This document shows positions 10,666 through 23,000 of a stretch of 64,000 nucleotides of DNA, piece after piece. The position numbers and the translations under genes are program-made. The DNA is from Trichaptum fuscoviolaceum (Eukaryota; Basidiomycota; Agaricomycetes; Hymenochaetales; Trichaptaceae), in assembly GCA_910574455.1 (NCBI GenBank), contig CAJSYZ010000009.1, positions 3,489,040-3,553,039 of the forward strand, read 5' to 3'. The stretch's first letter is position 1; each line of letters starts with the position of its first letter. The notes under the pieces were generated by a model. That model saw only the letters and a list, made by a program, of their open reading frames with translations, was not told where the DNA came from and ran no database searches.

Positions 10666-11004
10666 GCGCTTCATCTCCGTGGTGGTCGGAGACAGAGAGT
10701 CACTGCGCTGGCCCGGCCAAACAAGGTGTTCGGCAACGGCTCTTCCTTCGCATGGGCTACAGACTCAAATGCGTACGCTGTGTTGGATGGTCGGACGAAT
10801 GAGCGGGTGTACATGAACTTCAAGGAAAGGAGCAGTCTAGCAACGAAGGGAACTGGATTGTGGCCAGTTCAAGCATGGCATGGTGAGGTGCTTGTGAAAG
10901 CGGTTTCGTCGTCTTCTGGGACTGGTGAGATTGTGTGCAGGATCGATCTAATCAAGGCTTTCCATTCGTGGCGGGGACAAGCTGGCTCAGACAGCGCTAT
11001 ATAA
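10666..11004 (+). pseudogene. Relic of COPI coat beta-prime subunit (Sec27/COPB2-like)
   Basis: An in-frame stretch matches the middle of the beta-prime COP family: RPNKVFGNGSSFAWATDSNA, then RVYMNFKERSSLATKG, then TGEIVCRID. The family protein is over 800 aa and coats Golgi-to-ER vesicles; only about 110 residues remain here. A consensus-like intron end (CCAACAG) precedes GCGCTTCATCTCC at 10666. The frame breaks between the R-F-I-S-V-V part and the ALARPNK part, and the text after RID is unrelated, so this is a broken remnant. Like the CLF1 copy next door, it suggests a graveyard of duplicated housekeeping gene pieces around the retrotransposons. Confidence 0.6.
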
Positions 11005-11833
11005 TTTTCACCTGTAATTCCTCAGAAAGTCCTCTTGTTATCAGAGAACATTCATAAATATGGTTTACTAGAGCTACCAAAGCTAAAATAAGTGACATTG
11101 GGGACAGTGGGTATGGGTAAAATGAGTAAACAGAAAACAGATTGCCTTATACGGCAATAATTTTGTGGGAACATTGCTTTATTGACCTTATGTTACAACC
11201 CGGGTCAGACCCGTGATTAACCCGACCCACACCCAAACCCGACCCGCACCCATGAAGCCAGACCCGGGTCGGGTCCGGGTCTCCCTTATTTTTCCTCCAA
11301 ACCCGGTGAACGGATACGGGTTGGGTTGGATCAGACCCATGTCACACCTTACAAGTTGAAGACTTGTAGACGTAGTACGAAAAGCTGATCTTATATACCT
11401 TGCTGAATAATTCGTGGTCTAAATCATGTTTAACGCTGCACTTTACAAGGTAAAAACTTCGTAGTATCTTCCCCATGCTAACTCAAGGCAATGATCCCCA
11501 GAGACCAGTCTGTTTCCAGTAGCGCTTACTATTGTGGGTGCTCGTTTTACCTTGGGCCTGCTATTAGCGCTCATACCGAGGCAAAACAACATACCAATTC
11601 TAAGGCGACCACATGACTGGCTTGCGCCGCTATATTTGCGGTTTCTCGAAGCTCGCCCACTTCATGTTCCACTACTAATTATACTCTGGCACCAGTTGAG
11701 GTTTCGAATGGAACTCATGAGGTCACCGGACTCCCACCTGCTGCTCGATATCTAAGATAAGTACGAACTGAATCTCCGGCTCGCTGATCTCTTCCCCCTC
11801 CCACAGGTATATCTTAGATCCATCAAGATTATC
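11005..11833. other. Non-coding spacer before the GH3 gene
   Basis: Apart from the CCCGAC-rich tract at 11196-11345, I see no supported gene. An ORF at 11534-11755 has no recognisable features. Confidence 0.45.
11196..11345. repeat. Degenerate ACCCGACCCG / GGGTCGGGT tract
   Basis: Repeated CCCGAC, ACCCG and GGGTC words run through this segment. Its two ends carry CGGGTCAGACCCGTG and GGATCAGACCCATGTCA. It is a simple or mobile repeat of unknown class. Confidence 0.5.
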
Positions 11834-14064
11834 ATGACGGAGTTGACCTCAGATATCAAGAGGGAGATCGGACAGGTTTGTATGCGATCTCGGCCGTCGT
11901 ATGGCTTATAATTTATAATACCCATAAGCACTTCATATTCGGGTTCGACGGCTACGAGCCTACAGAAGGCATCATCAAGCTTATCCAGGAGCATTATGTC
12001 GGGTACGGAATCAGACTGTCTTCCGCAGGCTAATATTGGGCTAACATGACCGACTTATAAACAGAGCAATAATCCTTTTCAAACGAAATATCAAGAGTTT
12101 GTCCTCATTTATCTCCCGCTATCATCAGCCTCTTAAGAAAATCAGGCGTACCACAAGTACATGCACTCATCCAGTCCCTTCAGAAAGCTGCGCATAGTGC
12201 CGGGCATGCACAACCTCTTCTTATCGGGATTGATCAAGAGAATGGTAAGATCGCCCAGCTCTGCTTTAACCGCTGACTACTGAATGTCACATACTATATC
12301 GGACAGGCCTCGTATCAGCATTCAGCTCTACGCCTACCACTTCCGCGGGAACGCAATTGTGCGTTTAAAACTCTCTCTCTCTGTTTGCTAATTTATTCAT
12401 CAAGTCTCATAACTATTTTTTGTTCGCTCTGCGTTCGATGGACGCTCCATTTTAATACACCCGATAATTGACATGTAATCCTTCTATACATTGATAAGCC
12501 CGGGAGCGATGGCCCTTGGATCTTCTGGGTCACCAGCCCTTGCCGCCGAGACAACAGCAGCCAGCGCACGCGAAATGAAGATGGTTGGAATAAACTGGGC
12601 GTTCAGCCCGGTTGCAGATATCAACTCAGATCCCCGCAATCCAGTGATTGGCGTCCGGTCCTTCGGTGAAGGTGCGTCATAATCGCAATAACAAGCTGCA
12701 GGTAATGCTAAAGATGAGCTTTTTATACATTGTATTGCACAGACCCAAATGTTGTGAGTACATTCGCTACAACCGTCGCGTCGGCACTCGCTGGTGAGGG
12801 GATTGCGCCTTGCGCAAAGCATTTCCCTGGTCACGGAGACACATATGTCGACTCGCACCTTTCCCTCCCCGTTATCCACAAATCTCTCGACGAGCTGCGC
12901 GAAACCGAGCTCGTGCCCTTCAGCGCCCTCGCCGCCTCCCCCTCGCCTATCGCGTCCATAATGACCGCACACATCGCCCTGCCCCTCCTCCACTCGCCTG
13001 TAGCTCAAAATACTATTCCCATCACCCCCGCAGGAACGCCACCGGCCTCCCTATCTCACCTCATCTCAACCACCCTCCTTCGATCTGCCCCTCCGGTGGG
13101 GCTGGGCTACAGCGGCGTCTGCGTCACCGACTGCCTCGAGATGAACGCCATTTCGGAGGGCGTGGGTGTCGGCCCCGGTGCTGTCGCCGCTATCAAAGCT
13201 GGCGCGGATATCGTGATGATATGCCATCGAATGGATAGGCAAATTGCCGCTCTTGAAAGTGTGTATGAAGCTGTGATAAGCGGATTCTCAACCGACAAAC
13301 AAGATTCGGATAAGTTTATTTACTTGGAAGAGCTGAGGGCCAGTGGCGACCGCATTCGGGAGATCAAAGATCGCTTTACAGGTTCATGGGAGAATGTCTT
13401 CGATCGCACTCTTGATCTTGCAAAGTTTGAATCCCTCCAAGCGCAGAACAAACGTATAAGTCTGCGAGCGTACAAACAAACTACGCGGTGGCTTAATCCT
13501 GCCACACCGAATTCTCAGTGCATTCTATCACAGGGCGAAAGGATACTCGTCTTGACACCCGCGATGGAGAGGATCAACCCGGCCGTGGACGAGCCCGAGG
13601 CCACTACGACGGTAACTGCGGGAGGAGAGGAGGGGATTTTGAAGACGGCCGAAGGGAAACTTCGCAACACCGCTGGGCCATCCTACGTCTCTTTCGCGCG
13701 TGCGCTAAAGGCTAGGCTTCCCAAATCTTCGCACCTCGTTTACGCTGCTTCCGACTCCTCGTCCATTGCCCTGCGCGAGGCTCTCACGAATGCTATAATC
13801 TCGGCCCAGTCAATTGTCTTCACGACTCGTAATGCGCACCAGGCTTCAAGTTCGTGGCAGATAACTGTCCTCAGACGCGTGTTGAAGGAGATACGTGATT
13901 CGGCCGGTAATGTGAGTGTTGTCGTCCTGGCGAGCTGTGCGCCCTATGATTATGCGGGCCTGCAAGAATATGCGGATACGAAAACCCTCCCAGTGTTGTG
14001 CACATACGAGTTCACTAAAGAGGCTCTCGAATCCGCAGCACACGTTCTGTGCGGAATGAACTAG
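11834..14064 (+). CDS. GH3-family beta-N-acetylglucosaminidase-like protein
   Basis: Seven exons (11834-11875, 11929-12002, 12065-12096, 12146-12244, 12307-12358, 12499-12671, 12743-14064) join in frame to 597 aa. Every junction is GT..AG and phases agree. The N-terminal barrel shows [57 protein letters not shown] and the NagZ-type [14 protein letters not shown] loop, which carries the His used in acid/base catalysis. The candidate nucleophile is the Asp in [11 protein letters not shown]. Such enzymes remove N-acetylglucosamine from glycan ends. No signal peptide is visible from the chosen ATG, so it is likely intracellular. The C-terminal 300 residues are less conserved. The family call is secure; the exact substrate is inferred. 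Confidence 0.87.
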
Positions 14065-14176
14065 TTGTGATAAAACCGTTACTATTATGCATGTAGGGAA
14101 GTGTAAAACAAAACTGGCTGAGATGTACTTACATAAAATAAGAATAAATAATGTTGAATGACGACACGGCATCTAA

Positions 14177-14938
14177 TCACTTCAGTTTCTGGACCATCCA
14201 CTCTAACTCATCTACTATACGCATCATCCGCTCATATCCAGCTTCCGACATCACATCCACCCGAGACGCGCAATCCGGACGTGGATCCCCGTCCTCGGAA
14301 CCAACGACCCTCACCCGGCCCCCTGCGCCTGCCCCCTTCTGGAACTCGTAGCAGACGATCTCGGTGCCAAGCACACTGATCCCAAACAGCCTCTCTAAGT
14401 GCGATATTTGGGAGAGGGTCGTGAAGGTCGCGGAGAGTGCGTGCCAGTGTATGTCGTCGTCTTCCGAGGATGAATGACGAAGTGCGGACACGGGCGTTAA
14501 TCGGCGCCGCAAGCGGGGTGTCGATGTACTAGGGCTCTCTGAGCAAATGTCGACGAAGAGCACCGGGCTGCCGTCGAACGCCTCCACGACAAAGTCCACA
14601 GTCCTCTTCTCCACGCCGCCCGAGCCTGACCCGATGCTGCCGGCATTGGTCTCCTTCTCGCCCTGTTGACTCCGGCGCAGATCATATCTCGGAAAGACAT
14701 CAAACCGGTCCTCGCTGAAGCATTCGACGAGTATCGCGTGAAAGAGCTCGTTCAACGCGTATGGGCTTGGTGGGGGCGACTGGGTGGACGTGCTGCTTTC
14801 GCTCGCGGTCGAATCGCGCCGGACTGCGCTCGCACGATACTTTGCAAATTTGTTCTGAAGATAGTGCGACCACGGCATCGAGTGTTGGATTATAAGTGAA
14901 GTAGACTGGTTGTTTCGAGGAAGAGATAAGTAAGACAC
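14177..14938 (-). CDS. Hypothetical protein with PD-(D/E)XK-like core
   Basis: A single-exon ORF of 253 aa; the second Met (MPWSHYLQ, start 14878) is an equally good start. A Ser/Pro/Thr-rich N terminus leads into ALNELFHAILVECF and FDVFPRYDL. Then come VDFVVEAFDGSPVLFVDI and a C-terminal LFGISVLGTEIVCYEF block. I recall similar proteins as common in agaricomycete genomes; their VDFVVE..G.PVLLxEIK block resembles a PD-(D/E)XK nuclease core. Here the expected E-x-K reads D-I-C, so catalysis may be lost. It faces the GH3 gene tail to tail, 112 bp apart. No function is assigned. Confidence 0.6.
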   Translation of the reverse strand: MSYLSLPRNNQSTSLIIQHSMPWSHYLQNKFAKYRASAVRRDSTASESSTSTQSPPPSPYALNELFHAILVECFSEDRFDVFPRYDLRRSQQGEKETNAGSIGSGSGGVEKRTVDFVVEAFDGSPVLFVDICSESPSTSTPRLRRRLTPVSALRHSSSEDDDIHWHALSATFTTLSQISHLERLFGISVLGTEIVCYEFQKGAGAGGRVRVVGSEDGDPRPDCASRVDVMSEAGYERMMRIVDELEWMVQKLK

Positions 14939-15373
14939 GAAGACGGAAGGGGATTGCAGTGAGAGAGCGGGTTTATATAGAGATTATTCGGAAATGTTTC
15001 AGTGGACCCGGACCACCGCGCCCACAGGGATGCCCACCAGTCCCTTACCAAATCATCATTCCTCATCATCGGTCCAGCCATTCACCGCTGCACCCAACTA
15101 TGTCCGGGCGCCTCCGGACTTGGTCTCGCTCTCTCACTCATACACTCGTTTGTCCGTTCCTGATCGACGCCCGCCTCACGCCTGTCTCCATCCTTTATCA
15201 CATGCTATCTCTCTGACGCCTGTATTTGAAATGAGTATAAATGTCATTGAATAATGTATGCAGAATGTCATCACTCGTACAAAGAGTTGTCAGCGTATCG
15301 AACAGATACATAAATATTTTCTGCCTATCTGTCCCTTTCCGTGTATACATAAGTTAATGATCTCCGTTGTCCT
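14939..15373. other. Intergenic spacer
   Basis: It holds the upstream region of the minus-strand hypothetical gene and the 3' flank of LAA1. No gene is seen. Confidence 0.5.
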
Positions 15374-18300
15374 TCAGAATGATCTAAGCGAGATCTGTGG
15401 CTTAGCCGCTGGCTGTGTCGTACTCGCGGCGTTCGCGCCGAGTGCCTGACGCACAGACAACTCAAGCGTCTCCTTTGCAGCAGCATCCATCTTGCCCGTT
15501 GCCTCCTTGAACGCCGCGGGCGCCGTCGTGGCGAATGATAGTAGTTGAGTGACTGCAAGCGAATGAATTGGAGACGGCGCCGTCTTCGATGGGTCCAGCA
15601 GCAAAGCGATCGTGGGTAGGAGCACGCCGAGCACGCGCGGACCTAGTCAATGATAAGGTAGTGAGCATATCAAGGCCTGGCGAAAGGGGAAACGACTCAC
15701 GGAACTCCTCCGGAGTCGAAGTAAAGAAAGACCCGAACGCTTTCAAGATCTCGTCCGTCCCCTTGATCTGCGTATCTTGTGTAGCTTGCTCACTCGTTAG
15801 TGCCGCCACTGACGCAATATACTCAATTAATCCAGGGAGCAACAACTTGATACAGTGGTTCAAGATTCTGTTCCCCGACGTGGCTGCGAAGACTAGCGTC
15901 TTTGCACAGTGCGCGGCTGTTAGTGAAACCTGTGGCGAAAAATGAATACGATCTTGTTTCACAGTGCCACCGACCAAACTTACCTCTTTGTCCAACAACT
16001 TCTGAGAAATAAGGAAGCAACAATGTTCCAAAGCAGGCTCGCTTAGTCCTACATGAGGCGGAACAACAGTGAGGATCAGCACAGCTGCAAGGAGATTGTT
16101 GGTAATCTTCCTCCTCGATATTGCCCCTTGTCGTCCGCTGATTAGTCATGATATCACTCAGCAAAAATCGATCTTATTAGTAAGTGACAAAATTACGTAC
16201 CTCATTTCGTCGATATTAACAAGACACGACGACAACAGTCCATGCACAAGACGCGAATATCGTGATAGAGCATCTTCTTGAAGTTTGCTCGGTGCATTGT
16301 CCAGAAGCATCTTGAGTGTTTGCAACGTCGGGCCTGCGAGGTCGACATCGGATTTCTCTTCCTTCAACAGGTCTGCAAAACATGTATAAGTTTCGCTAAA
16401 TCAAGGCACGGTTATTCACTAAGACTGACCGGCATAGATTGAGATAGCGATTGCGCGTACTTCTTCCCTCATGCCCGGCCCAAAGGCTTCCCCGACGGAC
16501 AAGAAAGCAGCAAAAGCAGCGCGGATGAGGTTGATCCGCTCAGTGGGTGAGTCATTCGCGACTATGTGCCATCAGTGACTGTTCGTTTCACAACTTTGAT
16601 AACCAAACTTACAAGACCGTACACCGCCTGGGCCTGAAATCGCGTTTCGCAGTACATACGCGCAGATGCGGAAGCAATGAGTCAACAGCGAGTCCGGTAA
16701 AATCGACTTATGCGTTGATCCATTTCTAGTTTCGAAGGAAATCAGAGATGTATTAGACACATCCAGAATCAGTCTAAAATATGTCGTACGTGATTGCACT
16801 GGTACCCATGTTATCTTTCTGACTTGTCGCAAATACCGCAACAGCTTCAACAAGATGGACTTGGACTGTCGCCGATTCGGTCACAGCCATCCGATAGCAA
16901 AGTCCCGTAAACTCATCAAAGATTGTTGGTTCCAGGAGTGCCTTTCCAGAGTACTCCGGCCGAACGAGACTCTTCGTCGTCTCCAGCGCGATGATGGCGT
17001 GCTCTCGCAAATCTGTCGAGGGCGTAGCGTCTGCGGAAGAGGCTGCAAGTGCTTCATATACCAATCCGAACAGGGCGAAGAATAAGGCTGTCGGTTCTTC
17101 GCGCGCAGTGCTAGTAGCATGGCCTATTAGGGATGGTTCTGAGTTGTCAACTTTCTCAAGGCCGTCCATCGCAGCGAGGATGTATGGGTCGTTTGCCTTC
17201 ATGGCAGCTGCGACCGCATGCATAATGGTCGCCCATGATTTCTCGTAGTACTGAGAATGGTCTAGGTGAAGACCGAAAACCTAGCACAATAGACTGATAT
17301 AACTTACAGGTAATAAGACTTCCCTTCCCAGGCTGGCATACGGCGCATCCATGGCTGCCGATCCGCCATCCTGAAATATTTCCGAATCACCTTTTATACT
17401 GGCGTAGTCGCGCAAGGAAGCAACCCAAAGCACCGCGAGCGATGGACGATACGGTGTTACGACCTCCTTCAAGTAGTTCTGATGCATACTGGCTACCTCA
17501 AGCTCAGCCCAGGCCGTCAGAGTCGATATACGAAGCATAACAGACGCATTAGGGCTGAGTTCGCCCGCATCACCCAGAGTCAAAGTGCCGGATTCTATGG
17601 AAAAGAATGTAAACTCTTATCATGAGATGGGACGGATAATTTGAGCTGACCTTTGGACTGCTCTAACGCAGAAGTGAGCAGTTTGAGTATTCGTCCCATC
17701 TTGCTTACATCCTTCACAATCCCGCTACCAACGAACACAGCGCAAACTTCAACAGCTGAGGAGAGTATCTCCGGAGTTGATTCTGATGAGAAGGCTGGTG
17801 TCAAAGCAGCGGTAATGGGTGCTTGATATTGTTCTAGAAGCAGGGAGTCCTCATAATCGGCATCGGGAGATATCGCAAATACCTGTGAGAAGCGGACATC
17901 AATATTCATAGGTCTTGCGACAACGGTCAATTGCTACTGACCTCAATGACGTCCCTTAGAAGCACAAGACCTTCCAGACGGATCTCAGTGACGTACGCAG
18001 CGGACGCAGTAAATGCCATCTTGATGAGGTCTGGAACACGGGAAACAAGGAGTGACGACAACACTAACCCTCGACTTCGAGCGAATGGGATATCTAAATG
18101 CTCTCGTCTCCCCGACCGTGCGACGATCGTACAAATACTATGTAGACATTGTAAGGCGAATAACTGCGTGCGCCAGCGTGACGTGAGGTTGCCTTGCGAA
18201 GAGCCAACAGAATCTCCACCCATGCCAATGCTGAGCGACTGGCCTTCATCATCTGCCAATGCTGCGCTCTTGGATACAGACTCCGAAGCCTGCTGCGAAG

Positions 18301-21300
18301 CTGTCGTTCGCGACATTATTCTCTGGCACAGATCTATCCACGCAGACGGGTTGTACACCACAGTCTGCTCGAGCCAGCTTAAAATGACATTTCGAACACC
18401 GTCAATAGAAGGATCCCTATCCAGCATACCGAAGAGTTCCTCAACGAGTTTGTCGCCGCCAAGTTTCGACATCGTCAAAGCATCTCGTTGCACGAGTTGG
18501 TATAGTGCATTGATAGCTGCAAACTTTAGAGGCCGTCGGGGTGAAGCCAGGTGAGTCCGAAGACGGGAAACTAGCTCCGCGACATCGACGTTATCAGGGG
18601 CAAACATTAGAAGATGTTGAATGCACTTTATCGCTTCCACACAAATGCCCTCGTCAGACTCGACGACGAACTCGTGGACGAGGTTGAGAATGAGGTTGCG
18701 TGTGCGGGCGGATTCTTGAATATCTGGGCCAAGGACTGCAATGACCGCATCAATGAGCTGGCATACGACCTGATACACAGGATGGTTGCCCTTGTTGTTC
18801 GCGTTGTTGACTGTCCCTCCTTCAGGCTCGTGAGATTCTAGCATGTATATCTTGAACAACATGCCTAACGTGCTAGAGACGAAGGGAGCATAAGCTAAAC
18901 TCGCCGCATTGACTACTTGCGAGAGGGCGCTCAACGCCCAGAAGTGCACGACAGGATGCGGATCGTTACCCAATGACATCAAGACATTGATGGTGGTCTT
19001 CAACAATGGCCCAGCTGCAAGGCCACCTACATGGGTGTAGATGGACCCGAACGCCAAGGCGCAACCCGCCCGAGCGTGCGGGTCACGGTTGTTGACAACT
19101 TGGTCGACAAGGGTTTTCACTTGTGACGATAAGAAGTTCGTTCCAGACAGGCTTGCGAACCTTCCGAGCGCTTCGCTTGCTGCTGATCGAAGAATTGGGT
19201 CACCGTTTATGAGAGCTTCCTAGAACACTGAATTTTAAGTATATAGAATTTCGAAATGCTTATCAAGTAGAGCTAACCTTGAGGAAGGAAGACAGAGCTG
19301 AAGACGCCGAACAACTTCCAATCGTGTCCCGGCATCTTCGCGCATGAGAGGTGGTAGCCACACGTAAAGCCAACGCGATTGCGACGGTGCCGTTCACCAA
19401 CACTGCGGCCTTTCTCCCGCTATTCCGGTCGAGTTTGGCGGAGCGGGTTGACTCGACTACTTCGTTTAATACTTTCGCAGAGGACGCTATATCCTGTAAT
19501 GGGAGCAGCGCCGCGAAGAGCTCAATAGCAGCATCAACGACGGATGTCGCAGAAGGGGGAGGTTCAGGCCATTCAATCTCAAGATTTACGGCTCGTGCTT
19601 GACAAAGTAAGAGAGGATCGTGCTCGCAAGACCCAATAACTGGCTGGGTTATCTGCGTATACAATTTCAGAGTGGAACGGCATTCACACAACTTAAACTA
19701 CGCACCAGATCGTCGATCAGCGCCTCAATTGAATCACGATTGAGCCTGTCCCTCTGCAGCTGCAATTCTTCTGCCCCAAGAGCAGGGTCAGAATCTTGTT
19801 GAATAGACAATGTTGTGACGCCATATGCGTAGCCATCCGCACACTGCCACAAAGAAGTAAAGTTGCCCGCAGATGTCGTGATCGCCGCCTGCAGTTGAGA
19901 ACCCATGTATCCTTCTGGACTAGCGAACAGCTGAGTTGCCGATTGGAGCAACGTCATCTGAAGCGAGTCCGTTAGGCTCGAGAAGCCCAATGCGGCGAAG
20001 CATTGGTAGACTCGTCTTCGAAGAAGAGCTTCTCTTGAGAAAACGGTAAGACCTTTGGTCGATGCGGCAGAGGGAGCAGCAGGATTAGGGGATTGTCCCA
20101 GTTTCTCCTGACCGCCTTGCTGAGATACAAAGGCATTTGCGAATGAAAGTGCATTTCCAAGGAGAGAAGAGATTCGTCGAGCAACGTCCAAGGTGACTAG
20201 GACGGGTGAATTGTGACGAAGAAAGCCAAGAATGGCTCCTAAGGCACACTCTCGAACATGAAGAAGGAACATCCACTCCGCATTACTTCGTCCACTATCA
20301 TTAGTGTCCTTACTCGTCGGCTTTGGGAGAGCGTTCCGCCAGAGAACAAGGAGCTGTGGTAAATGTGCGCGGACGAAGTTTGGCCCAAGGGACATCAGGG
20401 CTGCGATTGCTGTCCACGCAACCTCAATTTCCGTCGTAGCTACATGCATGTCATGCTCGCCCGCCTTTCGCAGAAGTTGTGTAGCCGTGTCAAACACCTT
20501 CGCGCTTAAGTCTGCTGACACGTATAACGGACGTTCCGGAATAATTGCGAACAGTGCGCCCAAACCATAAGCATGACCGATCGCACGTGTAGCGATGTCT
20601 GATGGCGCAGCAGGAGTGATCAATGTTGACATGTCTCTTTGGAGGAGCTCGAGCACGGTCAAAATAATTTTCGGTATGCGGAGTGGGGTGGAGTAGCAGA
20701 AACTCCTCAGGGCCCAAGCAGCGCTGACGCGCGTGCTATGGTTCGGATGGCTGAGAAGGGTGACCAGAGGATCAGCTAAGGCATCCTGTACAGGAGGTGG
20801 GGCATTGCCAAGTTGTTGTACAAGGCCAGCAACTTCCTTCAGCGCAATGACTAGGACAGAAGGATCCGGCGCGATTTGTCCAGGCATCAAAGCAGGCCAT
20901 TTCTTCAAGTAACTCCGTGATAGTTCTTGGATTGCGCTAATCTGGCCCTGTTCACTTAGGAGACGTACGCCTATCAGGTCGCGAAGGATTACGCCGACAA
21001 GTTTTCGGATCATCAGAGACTCGTATCGTGATGATGAAGCACGCGAGACGCCCACAATTTCGGTGAAGAAGTGTTTCACTATCAAAGCGTAATTTGTCTC
21101 CACGAAAGTAGTTCCTAGAGTGGTGATGAGGGTGTGGTAAAAATCGAAAATTCCTATGCGTGTCTTCCGTGATGCGTTAGGCTTGTTGAACTGGGCAGAT
21201 AGGTGACTGAGCATCTCCGAAGGCGACAAAATCATTTTCACTGCCTCCGTAGCAATTGAACCCGGCGGTATAGCATCTGCCTCTTCTTCATTATGATCCT

Positions 21301-22386
21301 TCTTTCCTTTTTTCGATGTATCAGGCGGAGGAGCCGCACGTGGTGTTTGCGTAGATGCAAGCATGTGCCCGACCAGCCTTGCAAGGGACCGGCGCGTTTC
21401 TTGATCTGCGCCCTCAAGACTTTTCGTACATGTGTTAACAATTGATTCCACATCAGCGACAGACCGATTGCCGTCACCCAATGGGTAAAGGACAACTAAT
21501 AGCTATAGTCTTGTCAGTATCTCGAGATATATTAGTGCTTTCAGAACCTCACATCTGCAGCAGCTCGTTGGATTGGTAATGATCTATCTGTTAGGGCAGA
21601 TTTGGCTTGCTTCAAGATATCTTTCATCGCGGAATCCGTCACCGCACGACCGGCCGTTTCAAGAGACTTGCGAAGGCAGACAAGTGCATGATAGCGTAAT
21701 AGAACTGACTAGCAAGGAGAATGTGAGGTTCTACAGCCGATGGACAGAGAGGATCGTTAACGCACACTAGACGAAGTCCTGAAGTTCTTGATGGACGTCG
21801 TAACAATCTCAGCCATGAATGACATGACTTGCGACCCCAAGACCGCCATCAGCTCCCCAACACAATAAAATGCGGCGCTACCAATGACTTAAGTTTGTAT
21901 TAAATACATAGATGAGCAAGCACTTACACTTTCTTGAAATCCGCATCATAAGCCTTCAAGTCACCAACAATCTTCATCAATGCTTGCAGCGTGTCGAAAA
22001 GCGTCCTCGTTTCTCCTCGAGAGTATATGAGAACGAGACATCGTGCTACGACGTTTCTAAGAGGCCGACCAGGGCTTGGATACGGGGATAAGCCTGATAT
22101 GACTTTGAGCAACGTCGACTCGTATGAAGCTTGAGAGTCCTTGAACGTGTCCTAAATGAGGCATATTCAATCAAGTTACGCTTCAGATTGACTACAGAAG
22201 ACTCACTGGCGATCTGCTCCTTAGGTCCCTCTCTACATCTCTAAGCCATTGCAGCAGGTATATCTCTCCGTCCTCTCCAGACAACCTTGACTACCGACAA
22301 AATATTATGTTAAGGCGGATTCCTTGTTATTTAGTGTTAAGGTTGCTCACCTCATCAAGATCCAGATGTGCTTCTTTACCGCTCAT
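15374..22386 (-). CDS. LAA1/HEATR5 family HEAT-repeat protein, clathrin AP-1 accessory factor
   Basis: Seventeen exons join in frame to 2,030 aa, close to the family size of about 2,000. Exon 1 is 22351-22386 (MSGKEAHLDLDE); others include 22207-22290, 21928-22151, 19706-21502, 17942-19219 and the last, 15374-15642. Family blocks are clear: GRPLRNVVARCLVLIYSRGE, ETRTLFDTLQALMKIVGD, AAFYCVGELMAVLGSQVMSF, LGNDPHPVVHFWALSALSQV, SPRRPLKFAAINALYQLVQR, LLLEQYQAPITAALTPAF and the C-terminal KPQISLRSF. HEAT helices fill the whole length. In yeast and animals the family supports AP-1 clathrin adaptor function in trans-Golgi/endosome traffic. All introns are about 45-70 nt and every phase agrees, so the gene looks intact. 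A lysine-rich acidic insert lies near residue 260 (about 21240-21350). Confidence 0.9.
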
Positions 22387-23000
22387 CAGAGCTTTGGGAC
22401 ATTAATCAGTAAGAAGGCACGATTTTGCGGCTGCCGAAGTAATGATTTAGCTCGTCGCTGTCGGACGGCAACGATGATCACCACTTTGGCTAGCTCACCA
22501 AACCCCGCCCGAAATTATTATGTAATAATGATCTTATACCGAATTTCCAACCATTTCCAACCACCTCTAGGTCTCTCTCTCTCTTTCTCTACCGAAAGGC
22601 GCACATCAAAATGTTTCTTGTCGACTTCACCCTTTGAACACGACATACACACTCGATGCGAATTCTGCTTGCTCCTGTTCTATGCCTCCTTGGACTATCG
22701 GTGCCTTCAGCTTCGGACTTACTGTACTGTTCTCGTGATCACCCCTCGTTCCAATCGTATTTGTGACCGGAGAAACTGCAACGTGCATAATGAGATAATG
22801 CGTCTCTGAACTGTACCTTCTTACAGCTCGGCACGCACTCCGTACCCTATATACTAACCTCAGCCATGAATGCACTGTTCCGTCGCCTCCCCGCCGAACC
22901 TACGCGATAACATAACTCTGTTTTTCAACTGTTTATAAGGTGCCTTTGGTTGACCTTCATTTCCCTATCTTCTTCCTCCTTCTACGTCTCACAGCAAACA
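22387..23000. promoter_or_regulatory. Divergent promoter between LAA1 and the dioxygenase gene
   Basis: A 614 bp gap separates two divergent starts. A CT-rich run (22568-22592) and CATTTCCCTATCTTCTTCCT just before the dioxygenase ATG are typical fungal pyrimidine-rich initiator stretches. No clear TATA box was seen. Confidence 0.4.

Noticed and set aside
15568..22809. Several plus-strand ORFs opposite LAA1 (for example 17931-18554)
   Set aside because: They are shadows of the conserved minus-strand exons.
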